Assembly: GCA_904419785.1 (NCBI GenBank)
Contig: CAJFSY010000009.1
Span: forward strand, 1-64,000
Direction: 5' to 3'
DNA from: an uncultured Neglectibacter sp.
Lineage (GTDB): Bacteria; Bacillota; Clostridia; Oscillospirales; Acutalibacteraceae
Length of the DNA stretch: 64,000 nucleotides
The notes below the pieces were generated by a model. It did not search any database. It had not been told where the DNA came from and saw only the letters and a list, made by a program, of their open reading frames with translations. The position numbers and the translations under genes are program-made. How positions within the stretch are numbered: the first letter of the stretch is position 1; every line of letters starts with the position of its first letter. Shown piece by piece: positions 25,590 through 32,925 of the stretch.

Positions 25590-26765
25590 TTATGCCTTTT
25601 TCAAGAGAATATCGTCCAGCGCTTGAGCGGCTGCCGCCTCTGCGTTCTTGATGGTCTCAGCGTAAATATTCAGTGTGGTGCTTGTCTGGCTATGCCCAAG
25701 CCGTGCCGCCACGGTTCGCACGTCCACGCCGCTGGTAATTAGCAAGCTGGCGTTTGTGTGTCGCAGGGAATGGAGGGTCACTTGGGGAAGTCCTGCCCGT
25801 TCCAGAATCTTGTGGAGCCGCTTTCCTGGCATATTTGGCTGCATGGGAGAGCCGTCCAGCCCCGTGAAAAGCCGGGGGTGCTCTGTCCAGTCGCTGGCCC
25901 AGAGGTCTCCACGCTCCAGCCTTGCCGTGGCCTGTGCCACCTTGTAAGAGCGCAGCAGTTCCACCAGAGAGGGGGAGATTTTCGTGGATCGGGCCGAGCT
26001 TGCAGTCTTTGGCGTGTCGGTGTACGTTCCCCGGTCATTGGTGTATTGAGAGGTGCGGCGCACGGTGATGACACCCGCTTCCAAGTCCACGTCCGGCCAT
26101 TCCAGGCCCAGCAGTTCGCCCCGGCGGTATCCGGTCAACAGGGCCAGGGTGAAAAAGGTCTTGTCCTCCAGCGGCTCCCGCTCCAGGGCGGCCAGAAATT
26201 GCCGGGCCTGTTCATCGTCCAAACAGACAATGTGGGAGGCTGGCTTTTTCGGGGCGGCTGCGGTGCAGGGGTTCCGGTCTATCAGTTCGGACTTTACCGC
26301 CCAGCCCATAACGGAGGAACAGAAAGAGTAATAGTTCCAGATCGTTTTGGGAGCCAAGCCGCCTTTGGTGCGCTGATTCATGCCCGGTTCCGCCAACATG
26401 GCGAAAAACTCCCTGAAATGCCGGGGGCGCAGTTTGTCCACCTTGATATGGCCCAAAGCCTGGTAGGTGCGGGCCGTCATGCCCCGGTATTCGTGGTAGG
26501 TCTTGGCCTTCAAATGGCTTTTGGCGTATTCGGAAAACCACTTTTCCGCCAGCTTTTCAAAGGTGATATGGGGATCCCCGCCGCCGCTCCTGCAACGCTC
26601 TTCAAAAAGGACGGCAAAGCGGTTCAGCTCCTTTTCCACCTGCTTTTCCGTCATGCCCGGAGAGGGCTTCCAGGTGGTGGAGCGGATCACCTGCTTTCCC
26701 TGGCTGTCATATCCCAGGGAACAGCGGATACGGTAGGTGTCCCCCCGTTTTGTTATGGTTGCCAC
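25590..26765 (-). CDS. int: Tyrosine recombinase (integrase) of the element
   Basis: A 391-residue phage/ICE-type integrase. The N-terminal arm-binding region (MATITKRGDTYRIRCSLGYD), the SAM-like core-binding domain around residues 75-165, and the catalytic domain follow in order. Catalytic residues are Arg in TGYRRGELLGLEW, His-x-x-Arg in LHSLRHTNASLL, His in ARLGHSQTSTT and the nucleophile Tyr in LNIYAETI. It should integrate and excise the element at tRNA-Pro. The gene abuts attL, as usual. GGAGGAA precedes the start. N-terminal residues may bind the 11-bp TTTGGTCTTTR repeats at both ends. Confidence 0.97.
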   Translation of the reverse strand: MATITKRGDTYRIRCSLGYDSQGKQVIRSTTWKPSPGMTEKQVEKELNRFAVLFEERCRSGGGDPHITFEKLAEKWFSEYAKSHLKAKTYHEYRGMTARTYQALGHIKVDKLRPRHFREFFAMLAEPGMNQRTKGGLAPKTIWNYYSFCSSVMGWAVKSELIDRNPCTAAAPKKPASHIVCLDDEQARQFLAALEREPLEDKTFFTLALLTGYRRGELLGLEWPDVDLEAGVITVRRTSQYTNDRGTYTDTPKTASSARSTKISPSLVELLRSYKVAQATARLERGDLWASDWTEHPRLFTGLDGSPMQPNMPGKRLHKILERAGLPQVTLHSLRHTNASLLITSGVDVRTVAARLGHSQTSTTLNIYAETIKNAEAAAAQALDDILLKKA

Positions 26766-26822
26766 GGCTGTTCCTCCTTTCTTGCATGGTGAAAGCGGTT
26801 GTGTGAAGGCTTTTCAAAGCCT

Positions 26823-27053
26823 TTATGCCACACTATCCTGGTAATTGACGATAGCCACCTCGGAAACCGCTTTCCGCACTGCTTTTACAATGCGTTCCAG
26901 CTTGGCGGCTACTTCATCCGAGTAGGACACTTCCCCGCACTGGCTGCACACCCGAGAGGGGACATTCTTCACGATGATAAAGCAGTTATCCACGTCAATC
27001 ATGAAATTAGTGGTCTGTTCCTGCAAATCTCCCTTGCACAAAAAGCACTTCAT
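26823..27053 (-). CDS. YgiT-type zinc-finger antitoxin
   Basis: A 76-residue protein with two CxxC pairs (MKCFLCKGD and SRVCSQCGEV) forming the zinc knuckle of YgiT/MqsA N-terminal domains, followed by one helix (EVAAKLERIVKAVRKAV). It lacks the MqsA C-terminal HTH, as is usual for the short YgiT-type antitoxins paired with DUF4258 toxins. The start overlaps the toxin stop (ATGA at 27050-27053). It presumably binds and neutralises the DUF4258 protein and helps retain the element. Confidence 0.85.
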   Translation of the reverse strand: MKCFLCKGDLQEQTTNFMIDVDNCFIIVKNVPSRVCSQCGEVSYSDEVAAKLERIVKAVRKAVSEVAIVNYQDSVA

Positions 27054-27367
27054 GCCTGGCTCTCCTTTCTGGTTGCGAAATCGTTGTCCCATTGGCTGGG
27101 ATCGGGCCGGTATACGGTGATGATCCACAATTCCCCATCCCCGGCACCGCACACCACATGGAGAGGCTTCCCCTGGATGTGGAGAATTAAACAGCTTGGG
27201 TACGGGTAATCTTGTGGGTAATTCTCAATCACTTTTCCGTGTAGGATGGCCGCTTTCACTTCTTCCCTGGAAATGTCCCGCTGTAACATCCGTGTTAGGG
27301 CGTGGCGTGTCCAGGTGATTTTCCCCGCCTCACATAAAGAGCGGAGTTCCTGCAATAGTTCTTCCAA
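27050..27367 (-). CDS. DUF4258-family toxin
   Basis: A 105-residue protein with the DUF4258 pattern: an N-terminal helix, WTRHALTRMLQRDISREEV (His and Arg of the likely active site), IENYPQDYPYPSCLIL and the strand pair GKPLHVVCGAG and LWIITVYRPDPSQWD. The family is RelE/MqsR-related in fold, and an mRNA interferase activity is expected but not shown. The start is a TTG, 8 bp after AAGGAGG. The toxin comes first and the antitoxin second, the order seen in mqsRA. Cargo of the integrative element. Confidence 0.85.
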   Translation of the reverse strand: MEELLQELRSLCEAGKITWTRHALTRMLQRDISREEVKAAILHGKVIENYPQDYPYPSCLILHIQGKPLHVVCGAGDGELWIITVYRPDPSQWDNDFATRKESQA

Positions 27368-27400
27368 GGCTTTGGCCTCCTTTTTTATGCCGAAAGCGGT

Positions 27401-28006
27401 TTACTCTTTCTCAAACTCCTCTTTGTCGTCCTCATATTCGTCATCGTTTGTGGATGAATCAATATGGAACCGATGGTTTTCTTCTAGTTCAAGGATTCGA
27501 AGCATTGCTTCTATTTTGCCCCGGCGGTTGAGAAAACGGAAAGCATTATCGATGATTTTTTTTATATACCTGTCCGGTAGTCCTTCCATAGCATCTACAT
27601 ATACTTGATCCGCCAGTTCCTGGGCTTTATCCATTTGGTCAAACGATATGTCTTGTATAGCTTCCTCTAAAGCGGTGTGAAGAAGGGTATCCCGGGAAAA
27701 TTTATTTCGGAATGTTTCAGAATGGTAGTGCTCGGATTCGGGATTGTTGTATTCATTTTCAAAATATTTTGTCAAATTATCGATACCGATTAAAGCCTCG
27801 GTTGCCTGTTTTTCTGGTAAAAGCGAGAAAACGGGTACTTGCAGAGCCTGAGCGACTTTTTCCAACACAGGCGCTGTGACAGCGGCACTATCCCGCTTGG
27901 TGATGGAATATAACGTGTTAAGCGAAACGCCGGACTCCTGGGATAACTGTTTGATGGTCTTTTTTTGCTCTTTCAGAATGGCCTTTATTTTTGATCCGGT
28001 ACCCAC
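27401..28006 (-). CDS. XRE-family repressor of the element
   Basis: A 201-residue protein. An N-terminal Cro/C1 helix-turn-helix (IKQLSQESGVSLNTLYSITK) is followed by a helical region and a strongly acidic tail (DDEYEDDKEEFEKE). It has no Ser-Lys LexA-type protease domain, so RecA cleavage is unlikely; release may need an antirepressor or partner protein, as with Stl of SaPIs. The start is the GTG 8 bp after AGGAGG; a GTG 9 bp upstream is too close to the site. It is divergent from the Cro-like gene across a 140-bp switch region. Confidence 0.88.
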   Translation of the reverse strand: MGTGSKIKAILKEQKKTIKQLSQESGVSLNTLYSITKRDSAAVTAPVLEKVAQALQVPVFSLLPEKQATEALIGIDNLTKYFENEYNNPESEHYHSETFRNKFSRDTLLHTALEEAIQDISFDQMDKAQELADQVYVDAMEGLPDRYIKKIIDNAFRFLNRRGKIEAMLRILELEENHRFHIDSSTNDDEYEDDKEEFEKE

Positions 28007-28076
28007 TTGAAACACCTCCTACGTCTTATTTAAACACAAATTAGCGCACTTTTCAATAAGTTTCTTGAAAATAGTA

Positions 28077-28105
28077 TTGACTCGCACGAATTAGTGCTAT
28101 ATAAT
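28077..28105 (+). promoter_or_regulatory. Rightward early promoter of the element
   Basis: TTGACT and consensus TATAAT with a 17-bp spacer, about 40 bp before the Cro-like gene. It would drive the replication operon. Confidence 0.75.
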
Positions 28106-28129
28106 TAGTGCATAGAGAACTAATAGTTC
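28084..28129. promoter_or_regulatory. Candidate operators of the repressor switch
   Basis: GCACGAATTAGTGC (28084-28097) overlaps the promoter spacer; AATTAGTGC recurs just downstream and AATTAGCGC occurs at about 28039. A 13-bp palindrome GAACTAATAGTTC lies at 28117-28129. These are plausible sites for the divergent XRE proteins. Confidence 0.45.
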
Positions 28130-28146
28130 GATTGGGAGGTGATACC

Positions 28147-28353
28147 ATGAAGATCAGCAGACAGCAACTAGAGCTTTGCCAGGCTCAGGCGGGAATGAGT
28201 GCTTCCCAGCTTTCGGAGGCTTCCGGGGTTTCTCGACAGCAGATTTCCACCATTAAAGGTCGGGGAAGCTGCAACCCTATTACCGCCGCCAAACTGGCGA
28301 AGGGTTTGGGAGTACCGCTGGAAACGATTCTGGAAAAGGAGGTCGAAACATGA
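28147..28353 (+). CDS. Cro-like XRE HTH protein
   Basis: A 68-residue single-domain helix-turn-helix protein (MSASQLSEASGVSRQQISTI followed by PITAAKLAKGLGVPLETIL). GGGAGGTGAT precedes the ATG. First gene of the rightward operon; its stop overlaps the next start by 4 bp. Probable role: Cro-type opponent of the leftward repressor. Confidence 0.88.
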   Translation: MKISRQQLELCQAQAGMSASQLSEASGVSRQQISTIKGRGSCNPITAAKLAKGLGVPLETILEKEVET

Positions 28354-28616
28354 TTCGGTTAACGGACAAATTAGTAGTAACAGCAGACAGTGAGTGTTAC
28401 ATAGTGGGCAAGCCCCGTCATAGGGTGGGAAAGGGGGTTGAAATGCAAAGCCCGAGATATTACCCTACCTTGGCGCAAGCGGTGCGTGGCGCAGTTTCTA
28501 CCACTCTTCGCCAGAAAGTGGCCTCGGAGGAAATCACCACCCTGTCAGAGTTTATCCGGCAGGAAAAACAACTGCAGGAAGAATTTACTAAGAGACTGGA
28601 GGACTTAGAAGCATGA
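28350..28616 (+). CDS. Small unknown protein in the element's early operon
   Basis: An 88-residue protein. The N-terminal half is beta-rich (KLVVTADSECYIVGKPRH), the centre has YYPTLAQAVRGAV and the C-terminus is a charged helix. Small proteins with this layout, a short beta part plus 'YY.tl..a', are common next to XRE genes of phages, but I cannot name a function. It overlaps its neighbours on both sides by 4 bp, so translation is coupled throughout. Confidence 0.7.
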   Translation: MIRLTDKLVVTADSECYIVGKPRHRVGKGVEMQSPRYYPTLAQAVRGAVSTTLRQKVASEEITTLSEFIRQEKQLQEEFTKRLEDLEA

Positions 28617-28849
28617 GCGAATTTACACAGGTTGCCACCATTCCCAAGACAGCCGCCCGGTGCAAGGCGGAAGGGATCGGGCTGTCCGAGGCCCAGCTGC
28701 GGGTGCTGTGCAAGCGTGGGGAATTAAAACACACTAAGATGGGCCACAGCTCCTTGATTTACTGGCCGAACTTGATTGAATTTCTGGAAAATGGTTCCCA
28801 AGAGGCCAAGCCTCCAGCGGTGGGGAAGATTCGGAGAATCGAGGAATGA
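28613..28849 (+). CDS. Excisionase-like HTH DNA-binding protein
   Basis: A 78-residue protein with a MerR/Xis-type winged helix pattern: IGLSEAQLRVLCKRGELKHT followed by a wing (KMGHSSLIYWPNLIEFL). The position before the primase and the size fit an excisionase (RDF) or a small activator of AlpA type. The start overlaps the preceding stop (ATGA). No catalytic motif is present. Assignment rests on this fold reading. Confidence 0.65.
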   Translation: MSEFTQVATIPKTAARCKAEGIGLSEAQLRVLCKRGELKHTKMGHSSLIYWPNLIEFLENGSQEAKPPAVGKIRRIEE

Positions 28850-28883
28850 AGGACCACGAACCAACTCAAAAGGCGGTGATTGA

Positions 28884-30803
28884 TTGCAGCTTGAGGAATT
28901 TTTGAACCGGCTCTCTGGAGTAAATCGCTGCGGTAGCGGCTACTCTGCCAGGTGTCCCGCCCACGACGATAAAACCGCCAGTTTGACGGTTTCCCAAGGG
29001 GAGGACGGGAGAATCCTGGTGTGCTGTCAGGCGGGCTGTTCCACAGAGGCGGTGGTCCGGGAGATGGGGCTTTCCATGAGGGACCTGTTCCCCGATGGGG
29101 ACAAGCCCCTGCCGGAACGAACCAGACCACGGAACACTCCCCGGGAGGACCGGGGAAACCCGGTGGCCCACTACGACTACACCGACCCCCAGGGGAACCT
29201 GCTGGCCAGGAAAACCCGTTGGGAACGATGGGAAAACGGAAAAAAGAAGAAAACCTTCACCTGGAGCCATCCAGAGGGGAAAACCTGGAAAAGCGGCCGG
29301 AACGAAGTGGCGGTTCCCTACCGCCTGCCGGAGCTGGTCCAGGCCGACACGGTGTTTCTCTGCGAAGGAGAAAAGGACGTGGACAACCTGGTCCGGGTGT
29401 TCCGGGAACAGAGCGTGCCGCCCACTATGACGGCAACCTGTTCCCCGGATGGAGCAGGCACCGGCAACAAGTGGAAGGACGAATACACCCCTTATTTCAG
29501 GGGGAAAACGGTGTACATTCTGGAGGACAACGACCAGGTAGGGCGGACCTTTGCCCAGTATGAGGCCCAAAAGCTGGCCCCTGTGGCAGCGGAGGTAAAG
29601 GTGCTAGACATGGTGGAGCTGTGGCCGGACCTGCCGGAGCACGGGGACATTACCGATGTGCTGGAGCACTTGGAACCGGTTCACGGCAGCGCTCTGCTCC
29701 TGATGCTGGCAGAAAGGGCACCCAAATGGGAGCCGCCTCCCCCGGAAAAAGACCCGTTCCTCTCCAGCTTTCACTCCCTGGCGGACTTCCCCGAGGAGGA
29801 GGCCTCTTGGCTGGTGGAGGGGTGGCTGCCGGAGGGGCAGATCACCCTGTTGGCGGCGGACGGCGGCACGGGAAAGACCACACTGTGGTGTGACCTGGTG
29901 GCAGCGGTCAGCGGCGGCAGGCCCTGTCTGTTGGACCCGCCGGGCACGGAGAGAACCCCTCAGACAGCGGCCTTTTTCTCCACAGAGGACAGCGTCCGGA
30001 AAAAGCTGCGAAAACAGCTGCGGGAGGCCGGGGCCAACCTGGAGAAGGTGGTCACTCTGGACCTGTCCGCCGAGAGCGGGGACGCATTCCGGGAGCTGAA
30101 GCTGGGCAGTGAGCGGCTGCGGGAGTTTGTGGCCTTTTGCCGTCCCGCTCTGTGCGTGTTCGACCCCATCCAGGGCTTTCTGCCCAAGGGCACCAACATG
30201 GGAAACCGCAATGATATGCGGGAATGTATGGCCCCGCTGATTGCCTTGGGGGAAGAGTACGGAACCACCTTCCTGATCGTCTGCCACACCAACAAACGGA
30301 CAGGAGCCTCTGGCCGGAACCGGCTGGCAGACTCCGCCGACCTGTGGGACGTGGCCCGGTCCGTGCTGATGATGGGGACCGCCGGGGAACCGGGACAGCG
30401 GTATCTCTCCAATGAGAAGAACAACTACACCACTCTCCAGGAGACACTGCTGCTGTCCTTTGGAGAAACGGGGACCCTCACCCGGGAGGGAACCACTTGG
30501 AAACGTGACCGGGAATTCATGCAGGACACAGTGCTGCAGACTAGTGCACCCAAGCGGGAGGACTGCAAACAGTTCATTCTGGATAAGCTGGCGGAGGCGG
30601 ACAACACCCTCCCAGCCAAGGAGCTGGAGCGTCTGGCCAAGCAGGCGGGATACAGTGAGCGGACCCTGCGCCGGGCCAAGGAGGAGCTGAAAGAAAGCAG
30701 CGCCATTGTATACAAGAGCAACGGGTTCGGGGATCACAAACAGTGGACCGTGACCCGGACGGAGTTCTCCGAGCCGGAGCGCTATCTGGTCCACCCCACC
30801 TGA
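28884..30803 (+). CDS. Primase-helicase replication protein of the element
   Basis: A 639-residue replication protein. The N-terminal CHC2-type zinc finger (ARCPAHDDKTASL, then VCCQAGCS at ~50) precedes a TOPRIM primase core (VFLCEGEKDVDNL, YILEDNDQVGR). From about residue 305 a RecA/RepA-type ATPase follows, with Walker A AADGGTGKTTLW and Walker B ALCVFDPIQGF, then LIVCHTNKRTG. The C-terminus ends in a winged helix (AKELERLAKQAGYSERTLRR). The start is a TTG after AAGGCGGTGA. It resembles pri-rep fusion proteins of phages and satellites. It should initiate replication of the excised circle, perhaps at the repeats just downstream. Confidence 0.92.
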   Translation: MQLEEFLNRLSGVNRCGSGYSARCPAHDDKTASLTVSQGEDGRILVCCQAGCSTEAVVREMGLSMRDLFPDGDKPLPERTRPRNTPREDRGNPVAHYDYTDPQGNLLARKTRWERWENGKKKKTFTWSHPEGKTWKSGRNEVAVPYRLPELVQADTVFLCEGEKDVDNLVRVFREQSVPPTMTATCSPDGAGTGNKWKDEYTPYFRGKTVYILEDNDQVGRTFAQYEAQKLAPVAAEVKVLDMVELWPDLPEHGDITDVLEHLEPVHGSALLLMLAERAPKWEPPPPEKDPFLSSFHSLADFPEEEASWLVEGWLPEGQITLLAADGGTGKTTLWCDLVAAVSGGRPCLLDPPGTERTPQTAAFFSTEDSVRKKLRKQLREAGANLEKVVTLDLSAESGDAFRELKLGSERLREFVAFCRPALCVFDPIQGFLPKGTNMGNRNDMRECMAPLIALGEEYGTTFLIVCHTNKRTGASGRNRLADSADLWDVARSVLMMGTAGEPGQRYLSNEKNNYTTLQETLLLSFGETGTLTREGTTWKRDREFMQDTVLQTSAPKREDCKQFILDKLAEADNTLPAKELERLAKQAGYSERTLRRAKEELKESSAIVYKSNGFGDHKQWTVTRTEFSEPERYLVHPT

Positions 30804-30868
30804 CGCACCCGGCAGAGAAAAGGAAGGTGGCCGAATAAGCGAAAAAGCCAGGAAACAAGCGGCCTCAG

Positions 30869-30977
30869 CTTATTTGACCAGGTGGGCAAATAAAGGGAGT
30901 GTTCCCTCTCTTACTTGACCAGGTGGTCAAATAAAGAGAAGCCCCGGAAACACTGAGTTTTTCCCCTTACTTGGCCA
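30869..30977 (+). repeat. Iteron-like repeats downstream of the primase-helicase
   Basis: Two 27-bp copies (30869-30895 and 30910-30936), starting 41 bp apart and differing at two positions, share TTGACCAGGTGG(G/T)CAAATAAAG. Copy two contains the palindrome TTGACC AGGT GGTCAA. A third, partial copy (CTTACTTGGCCA) lies at 30966. The gene-free site after rep suggests a replication origin. Confidence 0.75.
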
Positions 30978-31022
30978 CGGCCTACTCTCTTCCGGGAGAT
31001 GGCCATGAAAGGAGGTGATTTT

Positions 31023-31247
31023 GTGGCAGCAAAGCCGAAGTTTACCCTGTTGGGTGCCAGTGTGCAGCTCCATGCCCTGGCGTGCCATTGTGAGTGCTTG
31101 AGCGACCTGCTGGAGATTATCGAGCAGTACCAGCAGACAGGTCCCAGGCTCTCTGTGGAGTTTGGATTCATGGCCGATGACTTGAAAAAAGTCCAGGAGG
31201 ACGTGGACGGTGTGCGAGAATCTTTGATCGAACAAGAAATGGACTAG
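31023..31247 (+). CDS. Small unknown protein of the element
   Basis: A 74-residue protein starting at GTG, 7 bp after AAAGGAGG; an in-frame ATG at 30999 lies before this site and is less likely. It is mostly helical (LHALACHCECLSDLLEIIEQ), with an acidic coiled C-terminus. I do not recognise a family. Confidence 0.65.
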   Translation: MAAKPKFTLLGASVQLHALACHCECLSDLLEIIEQYQQTGPRLSVEFGFMADDLKKVQEDVDGVRESLIEQEMD

Positions 31248-31258
31248 GAGGAATCACG

Positions 31259-31588
31259 ATGAAGTAGACCACAAAAAAAGCGCCCCGGAAAGCGGCAACT
31301 TTCCAGAGCGCAGGGGACGAACATATCCAAGACAAGATTACCACAGGGCAGCAGAGAAAGCAAGGGGATTTTCCCGCCGCTGTGGTGCTGGACGATGTGG
31401 GAACTCGTTTGGGAATGGCAATCAGCCTTTGTGGGCTATTGGCGGAGGGGCTGGAGGAGGAAGTCCCCAGCGATTCCAGCCCGGCCCTTGCCCTGGGAAA
31501 CCGGGTGGAGTACTACACGGATTCTCTGTGGGTGCTCCGGGAGTTCCTGCAGGATCTGCAAAAAGAGGCAAAGGAGGTGCGTTTATGA
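31259..31588 (+). pseudogene. Open frame with an amber codon at position 3, unknown
   Basis: AGGAGG at 31246-31251 with ideal spacing leads to ATG AAG TAG. After the TAG the frame stays open for 107 codons, to a stop that overlaps the next gene (ATGA). Downstream GTG codons at 31382/31385 could start a 68-residue form (MVLDDVGTRLGMAISLCGLL). Either a nonsense mutation (CAG or AAG to TAG) broke the gene, or ATG-AAG-TAG is a leader minigene and only the GTG form is made. The 5' part also contains a strong hairpin. Confidence 0.5.
31272..31311 (-). terminator. Minus-strand terminator inside the plus-strand operon
   Basis: On the minus strand the 13-bp stem GCGCTCTGGAAAG / CTTTCCGGGGCGC (G-U wobbles tolerated) is followed by TTTTTTT. 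On the plus strand the wobbles become A-C mismatches, so the fold favours minus-strand RNA. Confidence 0.65.
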
Positions 31589-31746
31589 GCCAAGAGAAAA
31601 CCAGCCGGGAGGAAATGATGCAGGAAATGCTGAGCCTCGCGGAAAAATTGACCCCGGAACAGAGGGAGGACTATCTTGCCCATCTGCGGGCTGTTGTAAA
31701 CGGGGAATACACCGGCAGCGAGGCCAGCGGAGAAATTTCCCAGTAA
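31585..31746 (+). CDS. Small helical protein of the element
   Basis: A 53-residue protein (MSQEKTSREEMMQEMLSLAE followed by KLTPEQREDYLAHL). AAGGAGG precedes the ATG and the start overlaps the upstream stop by 4 bp. It is too short for the usual gene-length cut-offs. Strongly helical; unknown function. Confidence 0.7.
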   Translation: MSQEKTSREEMMQEMLSLAEKLTPEQREDYLAHLRAVVNGEYTGSEASGEISQ

Positions 31747-31785
31747 AAAAGCGCCACAGGGAGTGTACCTCCCCGGACGCTTTGC
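31745..31785. terminator. Hairpin with U-tract on the minus strand
   Basis: Stem AGCG-C...GGGAG / CTCCC...GGCGCT with an internal loop, followed on the minus strand by TTTTTT. The plus strand offers a weaker version ending in TTTG. The left flank (AAAAAAGCGCC) repeats that of the hairpin at 31272. Confidence 0.55.
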
Positions 31786-31914
31786 GTGGAAATCAAAACC
31801 ATTGCTATTATGATATCACATAAACCGGGAAACAGTCAACCGGCGGGGGAGGTTCCTTCCCGTGTCCTTTGGCAGATTCCCCAAACCGATAAAATTAAGG
31901 AGGTTTTCAAAACC

Positions 31915-32646
31915 ATGAGTATGGAAAAGAAACTCGAGGAACTGGCGGAAAAAGCGTTTGCCAGGTATCGACCCACGGCAGAAAAACGTGGAGGCTCCAT
32001 TACCCCGGCAGCCTTGCCCATGAGCCAGATCTCCAGCGCCTTTGAAGCCTATCGCTTAAAGGCACCTGGGAGCCGTCAGCGTCAGGACCTGCCCAGCTTG
32101 GACGCAGCCCGCACCACCTACACCAAGGCCCATGCCGCCCACGAAAAGAGCAGGGCAGCGGTTCAGCGGATTCTGAGCGAGGCGGCACAACGAGCACACC
32201 GGAGCCAGGAGCAGGCACGGCTGGACCAGCAGGAAGCCCAGACGCAGATTACACAGTTGGAAGGGGAGTTGAACCAACTGCTGGACCGGGGAGGCAGTGA
32301 TTCCCAGGGCGCAGAGCTGGAAAACAAGCTCCGGTTTGCCAAGCGGAAAGAGGAACACGCCGCCCAAATTGTGACCGAGAAACCTACCCTGAATCCTGGA
32401 GAACTGGCCCAGCTGCGAGAGGCAGTTCAGGAAGAACGAGAAGCGGCAAACCAGTTGGGCCGAGCTGAGCAGGATCTGCAGGACGCCTTGTGTATCCAGC
32501 TGGATAACCTGTTTGCCCAGTGGCCTACCCAAGAGAACTTATCCATCCACAACGCTTTGCCAAGTTCAGAGCTGTTGCGGAACACGTTCCCCCAGGTAAG
32601 CCAGTACCTCCCTAGTGAGTACGTCCAGGCTGTTCTGGAAAGCTAA
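31915..32646 (+). CDS. Coiled-coil protein of unknown function in the element
   Basis: A 243-residue Gln/Glu/Ala-rich protein. Residues ~60-185 form long helices likely to coil (AHRSQEQARLDQQEAQTQIT, KRKEEHAAQIV). The C-terminal part (LSIHNALPSSELLRNTFPQV) looks folded. It starts at the ATG 11 bp after AAGGAGG; the frame runs 43 codons further upstream without a site. The last gene of the rightward operon, the place where phage satellites often carry packaging or capsid-remodelling genes, but no such similarity can be claimed. Confidence 0.75.
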   Translation: MSMEKKLEELAEKAFARYRPTAEKRGGSITPAALPMSQISSAFEAYRLKAPGSRQRQDLPSLDAARTTYTKAHAAHEKSRAAVQRILSEAAQRAHRSQEQARLDQQEAQTQITQLEGELNQLLDRGGSDSQGAELENKLRFAKRKEEHAAQIVTEKPTLNPGELAQLREAVQEEREAANQLGRAEQDLQDALCIQLDNLFAQWPTQENLSIHNALPSSELLRNTFPQVSQYLPSEYVQAVLES

Positions 32647-32659
32647 TCCTAACCATCCC

Positions 32660-32708
32660 CAGGAGCGGGCAGTGGTTCTCATTGAGAGCTGCGGCCCGTT
32701 CTTTTTTT
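32660..32708 (+). terminator. Terminator of the element's rightward operon
   Basis: Imperfect stem CGGGC...TCTC / GAGA...GCCCG followed by TTCTTTTTTT. Confidence 0.7.
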
Positions 32709-32925
32709 ATGGAATGGCAAGGCTGCCCCGGTTTGGGCAGGGCTTTGCTTGGTTACGGGTCCTTCCGAGGGAATTCCCACAAGTGGTTACTGCGACCCGC
32801 AAAAAACCGGAGATTTTGGGGCTGAAATTAGGTCGGTTCCGTTTCTGGCTGCTGGAATGTGCGCCACGGCCTGCGCAAGCGTGGGGAAGGGGCCTTTCTT
32901 TATTGGGTAGGGTATATTTTCACCT

